A DNA stretch of 6,061 bases from an uncultured Lachnospiraceae bacterium (GCA_946410365.1 CAMKAA010000071.1:1-6061), one strand, 5' to 3'. Shown: positions 1 through 5,985, numbered from the stretch's first letter. A program made the numbers and translations. The notes: a model not told the origin generated them from the letters alone.

Positions 1-255
1 GCAGGCGCTGCTATCGCAAGAGAGATTGCAGATATAACGATTTCCGCGGATGATCTGCGGGAGCTTATCGTTCTTCGGAGGATCAGCAACCGCTTGATGG
101 ACAGGATCGACAACAACTACCGCCGGATCATGCTCTTCAACGGAGGACTTATCGCTTTGGGTCTCTTTGGCATGATGCCGCCGGCTTCTTCGGCGCTTTA
201 TCACAATATTTCGACTATCTATTTCAGTTTGGACAGCATGAAGAACCTTCTGTGA
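1..255 (+). CDS. Heavy-metal translocating P1B-type ATPase, C-terminal fragment
   Basis: This is the last 84 codons of a gene that begins left of the window, read in frame 1 and ending at TGA 253-255. The fragment opens with GAAIAREIADI, the stretch that in P-type ATPases follows the GDGINDSPAL hinge motif of the phosphorylation domain. It continues with the cytoplasmic helix (about residues 17-42, ending in DRIDNNYRRI) and the last two membrane segments, about residues 43-58 and 64-78. The final helix carries HNIST (residues 68-72), a family-typical position for metal-coordinating residues, and the protein stops soon after SMKNLL. Full-length relatives export or import transition metal ions at the cytoplasmic membrane using ATP. 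The metal cannot be told from this fragment because the TM6 motif is outside the window. It converges on the minus-strand operon and has no obvious functional link to it. Confidence 0.9.
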   Translation, partial: AGAAIAREIADITISADDLRELIVLRRISNRLMDRIDNNYRRIMLFNGGLIALGLFGMMPPASSALYHNISTIYFSLDSMKNLL

Positions 256-258
256 CAC

Positions 259-307
259 AAAAAAGGCTTCCGGCAGAGCTGAGAATCACAGTTCGCCGGA
301 AGCCTTT
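259..307 (-). terminator. Rho-independent terminator of the minus-strand operon, possibly bidirectional
   Basis: A 13-bp stem pairs 262-274 with 295-307 (core GGCTTCCGGC/GCCGGAAGCC). It continues above a bulged A275 as 276-281/289-294, leaving a 7-nt loop at 282-288. Read on the minus strand, the stem runs into six T residues (complement of the A run 259-264), three of them pairing with the stem's opening AAA. It lies 62 nt past the yhcH-like stop codon. On the plus strand only TTT follows the stem, so it should terminate the ATPase transcript less efficiently, although it starts only three nucleotides after that stop codon. The remaining bases 308-369 are AT-rich and hold only a weak GGAG/CTCC dyad (335-346). 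Confidence 0.88.
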
Positions 308-369
308 AACTATCAAATCATATATATTCTATATGGAGCGCACTCCGTTTGTATATCGCCGGGGAGATC

Positions 370-873
370 TCAGCGCACACATGCCTCCACCGGGATCTTC
401 ATGACGATCTTCCGAAAAGCTCTGGGGCCTTCCTCCCGGCACTGTCCCGGAATATGCACATCCCAGGGAAAGTAGATCGCATAAGCGCCGGGCGACATGA
501 CCACACTTCCCTCCTTTTGCGCGGGGTCATTCTCGTAGAACAGGATATCCCCGGGTGTCCCGAGCAGATCCTCCCGGACAGTCCCCTTTCCGCTGTCTAT
601 ATAGAACGAAGCTGTCTCCGGTCCTCCTGAGACAAAAAATTGAAGGTCCGCATATTTTCTGTGAATCTCCGGATAGTGCTCCTGTCTGGGACCGGTCTCA
701 CGGTCCATGACCTGAAGGATCACGGGGACGCCGCCGATCTCCATCGGGAAATTTCCGACGGGATGCGATTTAAGGTCCGCTTCCTTGAGGAAATGCAGCG
801 CTTCGCAAAGGACCCCGGGAAGGACTGCGGCCTGCGACTCAAAAAATTCATTATTTACATTGCCGTAAAACAT
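370..873 (-). CDS. YhcH/YjgK/YiaL family protein (DUF386, cupin-like)
   Basis: The 167-residue product matches the YhcH/YjgK/YiaL family, typically about 150 residues. Family signatures are visible: the HRKYADLQF block (residues 71-79), where other members have a conserved His and Asp; the PGDILFYEND block (107-116); FPWDVHIPG (135-143), with a candidate metal-ligand His140; and RKIVMKI (154-160) near the end. Members are small cytoplasmic beta-barrel proteins that probably bind a metal. E. coli NanQ of this family speeds interconversion of sialic acid anomers, and YiaL is encoded beside YiaK and a TRAP transporter. Here it is the last gene of such an operon, 35 nt after the DMT permease gene, so a role in epimer, anomer or tautomer handling of the imported sugar acid is a reasonable inference. 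The ATG at 873 is supported by AGGAGAG at 878-884. Confidence 0.9.
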   Translation of the reverse strand: MFYGNVNNEFFESQAAVLPGVLCEALHFLKEADLKSHPVGNFPMEIGGVPVILQVMDRETGPRQEHYPEIHRKYADLQFFVSGGPETASFYIDSGKGTVREDLLGTPGDILFYENDPAQKEGSVVMSPGAYAIYFPWDVHIPGQCREEGPRAFRKIVMKIPVEACVR

Positions 874-908
874 AATTCTCTCCTATGACAGATCGCGCAA
901 AAGATCTG

Positions 909-1757
909 CTAAAACAGATTTGCCAGCAAAATACCGAAAAGGAACAATGCTGTGCCCAGAATGATATGTACAGTGATGGTCTCCTTCCATAGCAAAGTTG
1001 CCCAGAGAAGAGACAAAAGAACGGTCGAACTCTGGATGATCGTCGCCGTAAAGACAGGAACTGTCCGAAAAGCTTCCGCCTGAAGCAGAAACCCAAGGCC
1101 TGTGATCGCGCCCAGTGCCAGTACCGCAAGCACCGCGGAAAGACGAATGCTCTCCGCAGGCGCCCCGGTGGGAGGAATAGTACAGGCGGCAGCAAGGCCG
1201 CCTATGAAAAACATGGACATATTCATCTCCACGGTTCCCATCTCGCCCAACAGCCTCTTCTGGCAGACCGAGAACAGGGCCGCTCCCGCGCCGGCCGCTA
1301 TGAAAGCCGGAAGCAGATGCCCCTGCCCTTCCATAAAACTGCCCGTCGGCGCGCCGTTCCATGAGATCAGTCCTATTCCCAGAATGCAGAAAACTGCTCC
1401 GGCAATCGCTTTGATCTTAACTTTCTCGTGAAACACGAACACAGAGACCAAAAGCACAACGACCGTCTGTACCGGCCAGATCACGATGTTCCCATAGGAA
1501 AACCCTTTCTCAACACCGTAATTTTCACCCAGATAATGCAACGCTTTCATAAGGCCGCCGAAAATAATGATGCGGTTCAACGAAAGCCGGCAGGCGCGCC
1601 TGCCGCGGACAAGCAGCAGGCAGCGCAGAAACAAGATCCCGATTGCAAATCTCAGAAAGGATGTCATGAAGGGGGAAAATGTCTGTCCCGCCAGCTTGAT
1701 CAGGATCCCGCCGAAGCTGAACATCACTGCCTGTATGATCAGATACACATACCCCAT
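909..1757 (-). CDS. DMT superfamily permease (EamA family)
   Basis: The 282-residue protein is almost wholly hydrophobic, with about ten predicted membrane helices in two EamA repeats (about residues 4-133 and 148-281). Each repeat ends with the family's typical helix-boundary motif: FHEKVKIK (109-116) and LLWKETIT (255-262). A basic cytoplasmic loop, RGRRACR (51-57), follows helix 2. EamA proteins carry small metabolites across the inner membrane, often as exporters, and substrates cannot be read from sequence. It starts 22 nt after the dctM stop with GGAG (1764-1767) six bases before ATG, so it is clearly in the operon. No such gene occurs in E. coli yiaKLMNO. It could export a product or overflow intermediate, or be a second uptake route; both are inferences. 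Confidence 0.9.
   Translation of the reverse strand: MGYVYLIIQAVMFSFGGILIKLAGQTFSPFMTSFLRFAIGILFLRCLLLVRGRRACRLSLNRIIIFGGLMKALHYLGENYGVEKGFSYGNIVIWPVQTVVVLLVSVFVFHEKVKIKAIAGAVFCILGIGLISWNGAPTGSFMEGQGHLLPAFIAAGAGAALFSVCQKRLLGEMGTVEMNMSMFFIGGLAAACTIPPTGAPAESIRLSAVLAVLALGAITGLGFLLQAEAFRTVPVFTATIIQSSTVLLSLLWATLLWKETITVHIILGTALFLFGILLANLF
1588..1605. repeat. Perfect 18-bp GC-rich palindrome inside the DMT permease gene
   Basis: CGGCAGGCGCGCCTGCCG equals its own reverse complement over all 18 bases. In RNA it would form a 7-bp GC stem with a CGCG loop. It lies in the codons for the basic cytoplasmic loop around residues 51-57 of the permease. It has no T tract, so it is not a terminator. It may be only a consequence of arginine and alanine codons. 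Confidence 0.6.
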
Positions 1758-1779
1758 TTTTCACTCCATCCCGCCTGAG

Positions 1780-3069
1780 TTAAAACATTGCCGGGAACAC
1801 AGTCGCCGGTATCATGAGCCAGAAGTCAGGGAACAGGATCAGCAGGAGCAGCACAACCAGAGAGGAAAGGAAATAGGGAAGAGCCCCTCGGAATCCCTCC
1901 TCGATACTGATTCCGCTGATGCTCGAAGCGAGCAGCAGGCAGAGTCCGTAAGGCGGTGTGACAAGTCCCAGCGCAAGCGTCACGATGACGATAAGTCCCA
2001 GAATGATCGGGCTGATCCCCAGTGCGATGGCGGACGGAAGGATGATCGGCACGAACAGGATCATGGCAGGGACCGCATCCATAAAGGTCCCGACGAACAT
2101 AAAGAATGCGACGCAGACCAGAAGGAAGATCAGCCTGCCGCCGGGCAGACCCGTGAAGAATCCCTGGACCAGGACATTGAGCCTGTAGTAGCTGAGCAGC
2201 TCGCCCAGTGCGTTTGCGGTCGCAAGCGCGAACAGGGAGAGCGACGCCATCTTCATGGTCTCGATGAGCAGGAAAGGAAGACGGCTGATCTTAATGGAGC
2301 GGTAAAAGAAGATTCCAACAAGCAGGGCATAAATGCAGGCGAACGCAGCGGATTCTGTCGGTGTGAACAGTCCGGAAACAATGCCGCCGATCAGGATGAT
2401 CGGAGTGAGCAGCGCCGGCATGGAGACCAGTGTATGTTTCATCGCGGTCTTAAACGGCACCCTTTCACTTTGAGGGAAATTCTTTTTATTCGAAAACGTC
2501 TTGATCACTGCCATCTGCGCAATGCCGAGCAGAATGCCGGGGACAATGCCGGACATGAACAGGGCTCCCGTTGAGGAATTCGATATGCCGGCAAAAACGA
2601 CCATCGTAATACTCGGCGGAATGATGGAGCCGAGTGTTGATGAAGCTGCCGTGACGCCCACCGATGTTCCCTTATCATACCCCTGCTTCTCCATAGCGGG
2701 AATAAAGATCTTGCCGACGCCGGAGGTATCTGCCTGAGAGGAACCGGATATTCCCGCGAACACCATGGAAACAAGTACATTGGCATAGGCCAGTCCGCCC
2801 TTCCAATGTCCTACCAGATCACAGATGCACTCGATCAGCTTCTCCGTAATTCCGGCTTCATTCATGAGATTGGCCGCAAGAATGAACAGCGGCACAGCCA
2901 GCAGCGTGAAGCTGTTGAGGCCGTTGAACATCTTGGTGAACACGACGGTGTTGGGAATATCAGGCATGCAGGCGATGCCAGTGAAGGACACTATGCCAAG
3001 GGCGAATGAGATCGGAACGCCGATGGCCACAAATACGATGAACATAATTACGAGAATGGCGCCAAGCAT
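1780..3069 (-). CDS. dctM: TRAP transporter large permease subunit DctM
   Basis: The 429-residue protein has the usual length and roughly 12 membrane helices of the TRAP large permease (DctM, E. coli YiaN). Family motifs appear in order: GVPISFALG (17-25), AVPLFILAANLM (58-69), the signature GISGSSQADTSGVG (106-119), STLGSIIPPSI (144-154), GLFTPTESAAFA (233-244), GTFMD (327-331) and GLVTPPYG (368-375). It forms the transport channel and works with DctQ to take substrate from the loaded binding protein, driven by a sodium gradient. Its ATG shares one base with the dctQ stop (TGATG). AAAGGAGG (3079-3086) lies nine bases upstream inside dctQ, so translation is probably coupled. The transported compound is unknown; the YiaK-like neighbour points to a sugar-acid type. 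Confidence 0.96.
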   Translation of the reverse strand: MLGAILVIMFIVFVAIGVPISFALGIVSFTGIACMPDIPNTVVFTKMFNGLNSFTLLAVPLFILAANLMNEAGITEKLIECICDLVGHWKGGLAYANVLVSMVFAGISGSSQADTSGVGKIFIPAMEKQGYDKGTSVGVTAASSTLGSIIPPSITMVVFAGISNSSTGALFMSGIVPGILLGIAQMAVIKTFSNKKNFPQSERVPFKTAMKHTLVSMPALLTPIILIGGIVSGLFTPTESAAFACIYALLVGIFFYRSIKISRLPFLLIETMKMASLSLFALATANALGELLSYYRLNVLVQGFFTGLPGGRLIFLLVCVAFFMFVGTFMDAVPAMILFVPIILPSAIALGISPIILGLIVIVTLALGLVTPPYGLCLLLASSISGISIEEGFRGALPYFLSSLVVLLLLILFPDFWLMIPATVFPAMF

Positions 3070-3554
3070 CAGTCATTTCCTCCTTTCGCAAGTTTACCAA
3101 TGTCCTCAATGATATGGCCGATCAGGTAGATCGACGCCGTAAGCCCGCAGATCGGCAGGCAGATCCAGGTCGGACCGCGGTTGAAGCTCGGGATGTTGAT
3201 CCACTTGTAATTCCAGAACTGCTTCGTAATCTGCGCCCCGTAAAAGGCCATAAGTACCGAGAAGATCAGCATTACGGCGCTGATAAAAATATGAAGGAGG
3301 ATCTTCTTTCTGGGATCCTTGATCATTTCGCTGACCGAGGTAAAGGCGAAATGAGCATCCGAGTGCACCATTGCGCCCGCTCCCATGAAGACCGCCCAGA
3401 TAAAGGAATACATGGAAACATCTTCTGTCCACATGGCCGCGATACCGAGATAACGGCATACCATCTGCGTAACGACCGCCACCAGGAAAATGGAGAGAAA
3501 AGCGCCTCCAACAGCAATTTGGATCTTCTGCATTGTATCTAAGAATTTTCTCAT
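3069..3554 (-). CDS. dctQ: TRAP transporter small permease subunit DctQ
   Basis: The 161-residue protein has four predicted membrane helices (about 12-34, 46-66, 86-108 and 128-149), as expected for DctQ (E. coli YiaM). The block RYLGIAAMWTEDVSMY (34-49), followed by FMGAGAMVHSDAHFAF (56-71), fits the conserved W-x-E-[DE] and late H-F pattern of this otherwise variable family. It pairs with the adjacent DctM as the membrane complex that receives substrate from DctP. The ATG at 3554 has GGAG (3561-3564) six bases upstream. The 121-nt gap to dctP, unusually long for this operon, contains two stem-loops. Its last codons contain the ribosome binding site of dctM. Confidence 0.94.
   Translation of the reverse strand: MRKFLDTMQKIQIAVGGAFLSIFLVAVVTQMVCRYLGIAAMWTEDVSMYSFIWAVFMGAGAMVHSDAHFAFTSVSEMIKDPRKKILLHIFISAVMLIFSVLMAFYGAQITKQFWNYKWINIPSFNRGPTWICLPICGLTASIYLIGHIIEDIGKLAKGGND
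3079..3086 (-). promoter_or_regulatory. Ribosome binding site of dctM within the dctQ 3' end
   Basis: AAAGGAGG on the minus strand encodes the Lys-Gly-Gly near the DctQ C-terminus. It ends nine bases before the dctM ATG, which overlaps the dctQ stop by one base. This suggests near-equal, coupled synthesis of the two membrane subunits. Confidence 0.8.
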
Positions 3555-3582
3555 GGTTTTCTCCGGAATTCTTTTTACTGAA

Positions 3583-3607
3583 GGCTCCGAAGGTCTCCTC
3601 CGGAGCC
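3583..3607 (-). other. Intergenic stem-loop between dctP and dctQ (proximal to dctQ)
   Basis: GGCTCCG (3583-3589) and CGGAGCC (3601-3607) form a 7-bp GC-rich stem with an 11-nt loop. In the minus-strand transcript the sequence after it is TTCAGTAAAAAG, with no T tract, so full termination is unlikely. It may act as an mRNA end-stabiliser or attenuator between the binding protein and the permease genes. Confidence 0.6.
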
Positions 3608-3626
3608 CGGTGATGAACTGCTGTCC

Positions 3627-3664
3627 TTCAGGATCTCCCCTCTTGAGGAAAGACCTGTCCTGAA
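3627..3664 (-). other. Intergenic stem-loop just after dctP
   Basis: TTCAGGA and TCCTGAA (3627-3633 with 3658-3664) make a 7-bp outer stem. Inside it on the transcript, TCTTTCCT (3653-3646) pairs with AGGGGAGA (3641-3634), including two G-U pairs, around a CAAG loop, leaving a 4-nt CAGG bulge. It starts about 11 nt after the dctP stop and lacks a T tract. Such structures after binding-protein genes often keep the upstream mRNA segment stable; that role is inferred here. Confidence 0.6.
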
Positions 3665-3675
3665 CGGTTAAGTGC

Positions 3676-4734
3676 TTATTTGGCAGTGTTGCGGATCATT
3701 TCCAGCTGCTCTGTCATGCCGTTTGCCTCGGCAAAAGAATCCTGGATCGGGATCGCGATAGCTTTGAAAGCATCGATGTCGATGTCCGCGTGCTCTGTGA
3801 CCACGGCGCCTTCCTCGATCGCTTTCTGCTTGGACTCTTCAAACATCCTGTAGGTGATCTCGCGCTCTTCTTCCTGTGCTGCCTTCGACGCTGTGTCGAT
3901 CCATTCCTTCTGCTCATCGGTGAGCCTGTCGTATTTGCTGCCGTCCATCAAAAACAGCCTGGTCGTATAGTCATGGTGTGTTTCAGAAATATATTTTCCG
4001 TTGGGAGTCTTGTGGTGCTCCTTCAGCGTCAGGTTCGTGTAATCGTTCTCAGCGCCGTCAACAACGCCCTGCTGAAGTGCCTGGTAGAGCTCGCCCCATG
4101 CGACAGTCGTGGGGATCGCGCCGCAGTTCTTAAAGAAATCCTGCTGCACAACAGCTGACTGTGTGCGGATGCTCAGGCCTTTGAGATCCTGCGGGCCTGT
4201 GACCGCCTGTTTCGCATATACATCGCGGACGGAGGAGGACCAGTATCCCATGATCTTGAACTGATTGCCGGTCTTTTCCTGAACAATATCCTTCATGGCG
4301 CTTCCGAAATCGCCGTCCACGCTTGCTTCCCAGTGATCGAAACTGTCAAACAGGTATTCCAGAGAGAAAATATCGATTTCCGGAACACCGATCGCCGTCA
4401 TAAAGCCCGGGGAAGAGACGACCATATCCGCCGCTCCCATTGTCAGCTTTTCAACCAGTTCGGACTCATTCTCACCGAGAGTTCCCTTGTGCACCGTGAC
4501 AGCGATCTTGCCGCCGGAGACCTCCTCCGCCACTTCCTTGAACTTATCGAGTCCGTAGCTGTAGGGGTTGGTCGGATCTGTCGCATTAGATGCGATGATC
4601 AGCGTAAGTTCCGCATTTGCGGAACCTGTGTCCGCCGCAGCTTCGGGCTGTGCTGCCGGAGCGGATCCTCCGCAGCCCGCAAGAAGAGAGATCGCCATAC
4701 CTGCTGCTGCCAAAACAGAGATAATTTTTTTCAT
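3676..4734 (-). CDS. dctP: TRAP transporter substrate-binding lipoprotein DctP
   Basis: The 352-residue product starts with a lipoprotein signal: MKK, a hydrophobic stretch, and lipobox LLAGC with lipidated Cys21. A short Ala/Gly/Ser-rich linker follows, then a DctP domain from about residue 42 to the end. Family features include a GxLGxxxE segment (85-91), Arg170 and the substrate carboxylate-binding Arg in GLSIRTQ (Arg190), WGELYQALQQGVVDGAEND (213-231), and a charged C-terminal helix. It binds an organic acid outside the membrane and delivers it to DctQM; E. coli YiaO is the counterpart. An ATG six bases earlier (4740) is in frame, but it would leave only three bases after GGAGG (4744-4748). 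The 4734 ATG has nine, so I prefer 4734. The gene begins about 36 nt after the reductase stop codon. Confidence 0.95.
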   Translation of the reverse strand: MKKIISVLAAAGMAISLLAGCGGSAPAAQPEAAADTGSANAELTLIIASNATDPTNPYSYGLDKFKEVAEEVSGGKIAVTVHKGTLGENESELVEKLTMGAADMVVSSPGFMTAIGVPEIDIFSLEYLFDSFDHWEASVDGDFGSAMKDIVQEKTGNQFKIMGYWSSSVRDVYAKQAVTGPQDLKGLSIRTQSAVVQQDFFKNCGAIPTTVAWGELYQALQQGVVDGAENDYTNLTLKEHHKTPNGKYISETHHDYTTRLFLMDGSKYDRLTDEQKEWIDTASKAAQEEEREITYRMFEESKQKAIEEGAVVTEHADIDIDAFKAIAIPIQDSFAEANGMTEQLEMIRNTAK

Positions 4735-4770
4735 TGTCATATTCCTCCCATTATTCTTGTTTATTTCTGA

Positions 4771-5775
4771 TTATTTGGAACGGATGATATTCCAGACTTC
4801 ATCGTTGACCGGGATACCTTTTTCCCGATTCTCTTTTCTCGTTCCCAGTTCCAGCTCGCCGGGATAGAACACCCTTCCGCCTTCCTGAACCGGAACGGAA
4901 GTGTGAAGGTCATCGATCAGTTCCCTGATGATCCTGTCCGTGGTCTCCCCGTCATTGAATTTTCCGGGATCGATCGCGATCATGATCTGGGAAAGCCCGA
5001 CCTCATCGCCGAAGGTCCCGATCTTCTGAACAGAATTTGCGTTCGTCATGACTGTGGAGATCAGATCTAAAAGGATGGACAGTCCGCTTCCTTTCCAATA
5101 CCCCATCGGAAGGACACGCCATGTCTTTTCGATCGCTGCCGGATCTGTCGTGAGATTCCCTTCCTCATCATAACCGCCGGGAACCGGCAGCTGCTTTCCG
5201 TTGAGCCTGGCCTCCTCGATCTTACCGTAAGAGAACTGGGAGATCGCGCAGTCAACGACTACGTGCTCGCCATTGGACCTGGGAACCGCGAAGATGATCG
5301 GGTTGTTTCCGATCTTCCTGTCCTTACCTCCCCACGCCGGCATATTAGGCATCGTATTGGACCAGCAGATCCCGATGCAGCCGTTATTTGCAGCCTGCCA
5401 TCCGTAAGTTCCGCCGCGCATCCAATGGTTGTTGTTGCCCAGTGCGACCAGACCGATCCCGTACTGATGCGCCAGCTCGCAGGCTCTCTCCATCGCCTGA
5501 TGCGCATTCAGAGGTCCAAATCCCCTGTTGCCGTTCCAGCGCTCGATCGCGCCAAAAGACTGCACGCACTCTGCGGTGACCTTCGGATCGATGCTCCCGT
5601 GGTCCAGATACTCAACTACTCTGGGGAAGCGGATATATCCGTGACTGTATACGCCGTCAAGGCTGTTGTCAGCAAATACCGTTGCTGCATCCAAGGCGTT
5701 CTTTTCCGAAAAGCCGCGATCCCGAAGAATTCTCTCGAATTCTTTCAACAAATCCTCATACTGAATTCTAGGCAT
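4771..5775 (-). CDS. dlgD: YiaK-like 2,3-diketo-L-gulonate reductase (malate/L-lactate dehydrogenase family)
   Basis: The 334-residue protein belongs to the Ldh_2 family of NAD(P)H-dependent 2-oxoacid reductases and closely resembles E. coli YiaK/DlgD (332 residues) as I recall it. Shared blocks are DGVYSHGYIRFPR (40-52; His45 corresponds to the proposed catalytic His of YiaK), NHWMRGGTYGWQAA (116-129), GICWSN (135-140), IGNNP (155-159), QFSYGKIEEARLNGKQLPV (180-198) and PMGYWKGSGLSILLD (223-237). YiaK reduces 2,3-diketo-L-gulonate to 3-keto-L-gulonate; a related diketo or 2-oxo sugar acid is also possible. The frame stays open 33 codons further upstream, to an ATG at 5874. The 5775 ATG is preferred because AAGGAG (5783-5788) lies seven bases before it, the length then matches YiaK, and the extension would run through the promoter. 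It is the first gene of the operon, next to the TRAP genes as in E. coli. Confidence 0.93.
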   Translation of the reverse strand: MPRIQYEDLLKEFERILRDRGFSEKNALDAATVFADNSLDGVYSHGYIRFPRVVEYLDHGSIDPKVTAECVQSFGAIERWNGNRGFGPLNAHQAMERACELAHQYGIGLVALGNNNHWMRGGTYGWQAANNGCIGICWSNTMPNMPAWGGKDRKIGNNPIIFAVPRSNGEHVVVDCAISQFSYGKIEEARLNGKQLPVPGGYDEEGNLTTDPAAIEKTWRVLPMGYWKGSGLSILLDLISTVMTNANSVQKIGTFGDEVGLSQIMIAIDPGKFNDGETTDRIIRELIDDLHTSVPVQEGGRVFYPGELELGTRKENREKGIPVNDEVWNIIRSK

Positions 5776-5782
5776 GTCCCTT

Positions 5783-5788
5783 CTCCTT
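5783..5788 (-). promoter_or_regulatory. Ribosome binding site that sets the reductase start
   Basis: AAGGAG on the minus strand lies seven bases before the ATG at 5775. No comparable site precedes the in-frame upstream ATG at 5874, which lies in the promoter spacer region. Confidence 0.85.
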
Positions 5789-5800
5789 AACATAATTATG

Positions 5801-5816
5801 AGCGGTGGCCTCCGCT
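5801..5816 (-). other. Small leader hairpin of the operon mRNA
   Basis: AGCGG (5801-5805) and CCGCT (5812-5816) form a 5-bp stem with a 6-nt loop in the untranslated leader, about 12 nt upstream of the ribosome binding site. A 10-bp palindrome, CATAATTATG (5791-5800), adjoins it. It is short, and no regulatory function can be shown. Confidence 0.35.
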
Positions 5817-5821
5817 TTCTT

Positions 5822-5833
5822 GCAATCGATTGC
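5822..5833. promoter_or_regulatory. LacI-family-type operator O1 at the proximal promoter
   Basis: GCAATCGATTGC is a perfect 12-bp palindrome with the central CG typical of LacI/GalR-family operators. It begins about six bases downstream of the predicted start site of the proximal promoter (near 5839), the classic position for repression. A second dyad, TTGC-N4-GCAA (5830-5841), overlaps its right side. The same 12-mer recurs at 5974-5985. The regulator gene is not in the window. Confidence 0.75.
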
Positions 5834-5845
5834 GTTTGCAATATT

Positions 5846-5874
5846 ATATTAACATGCGTTCGTAATTTCGGCAA
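5846..5874 (-). promoter_or_regulatory. Proximal sigma70-type promoter of the operon
   Basis: On the minus strand, TTGCCG (5874-5869) is followed by a 17-nt spacer ending in TGT and then TAATAT (5851-5846), an extended -10 arrangement. A perfect TATAAT (5848-5843) overlaps in a shifted register. Transcription should start near 5839, giving a leader of about 64 nt before the reductase gene. O1 lies just downstream of the start. Confidence 0.65.
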
Positions 5875-5902
5875 TACCGTTATTATGCTCGTTATTACGA
5901 AC
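5858..5902. repeat. 9-bp inverted repeat across the promoter region
   Basis: GTTCGTAAT (5858-5866) and ATTACGAAC (5894-5902) are perfect inverted copies separated by 27 bp. One arm lies in the spacer of the proximal promoter and the other just downstream of the predicted start of the distal promoter. The right arm also contributes to a TCGT-N4-ACGA dyad (5889-5900). It could bind a second regulator or fold in the longer transcript. Confidence 0.5.
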
Positions 5903-5915
5903 TTTATGAGCCAAA

Positions 5916-5944
5916 ATTATGCATATTCTACAAGTCGCTATCAA
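5916..5944 (-). promoter_or_regulatory. Distal sigma70-type promoter of the operon
   Basis: On the minus strand, TTGATA (5944-5939; five of six consensus bases) is separated by 17 nt from CATAAT (5921-5916; five of six). By sequence it is the better of the two promoters. The start would be near 5909, giving a leader of about 133 nt that contains the inverted repeat, O1 and the small hairpin. Confidence 0.6.
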
Positions 5945-5973
5945 AATCATTCATTCTATGTGGTCTACTTTTG

Positions 5974-5985
5974 GCAATCGATTGC
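5974..5985. promoter_or_regulatory. LacI-family-type operator O2 upstream of both promoters
   Basis: This is an identical copy of the O1 12-mer, GCAATCGATTGC, centred 152 bp from it and about 70 bp upstream of the distal start site. Two TCGA-centred degenerate copies follow at exactly 19-bp intervals (centres near 5998.5 and 6017.5). It could be an auxiliary operator or serve a neighbouring gene beyond the right edge. Confidence 0.7.

Noticed and set aside
335..346. Short GGAG/CTCC dyad between the terminator and the YhcH-like gene
   Set aside because: Four base pairs only, with no T tract; not enough to call a structure.
883..1362. A 159-codon minus-strand frame inside the DMT gene
   Set aside because: It is an out-of-frame shadow of the permease; the permease frame has consistent membrane helices and EamA motifs.
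1567..2574. A 335-codon plus-strand open frame opposite dctM and the DMT gene
   Set aside because: Its product is an extremely charged, low-complexity mix of Arg, Asp, Glu, Gln and His, which is what the antisense of hydrophobic membrane codons gives. It has no family resemblance, and the opposite strand holds two well-supported genes.
5263..5790. A 175-codon plus-strand frame opposite the reductase gene
   Set aside because: It is antisense to conserved YiaK-family blocks, with no independent homology.
5828..5841. Possible CcpA cre site on the minus strand (TGCAAACGCAATCG)
   Set aside because: About three positions differ from the cre consensus, and it overlaps the much better LacI-type palindrome, so carbon catabolite control cannot be claimed.
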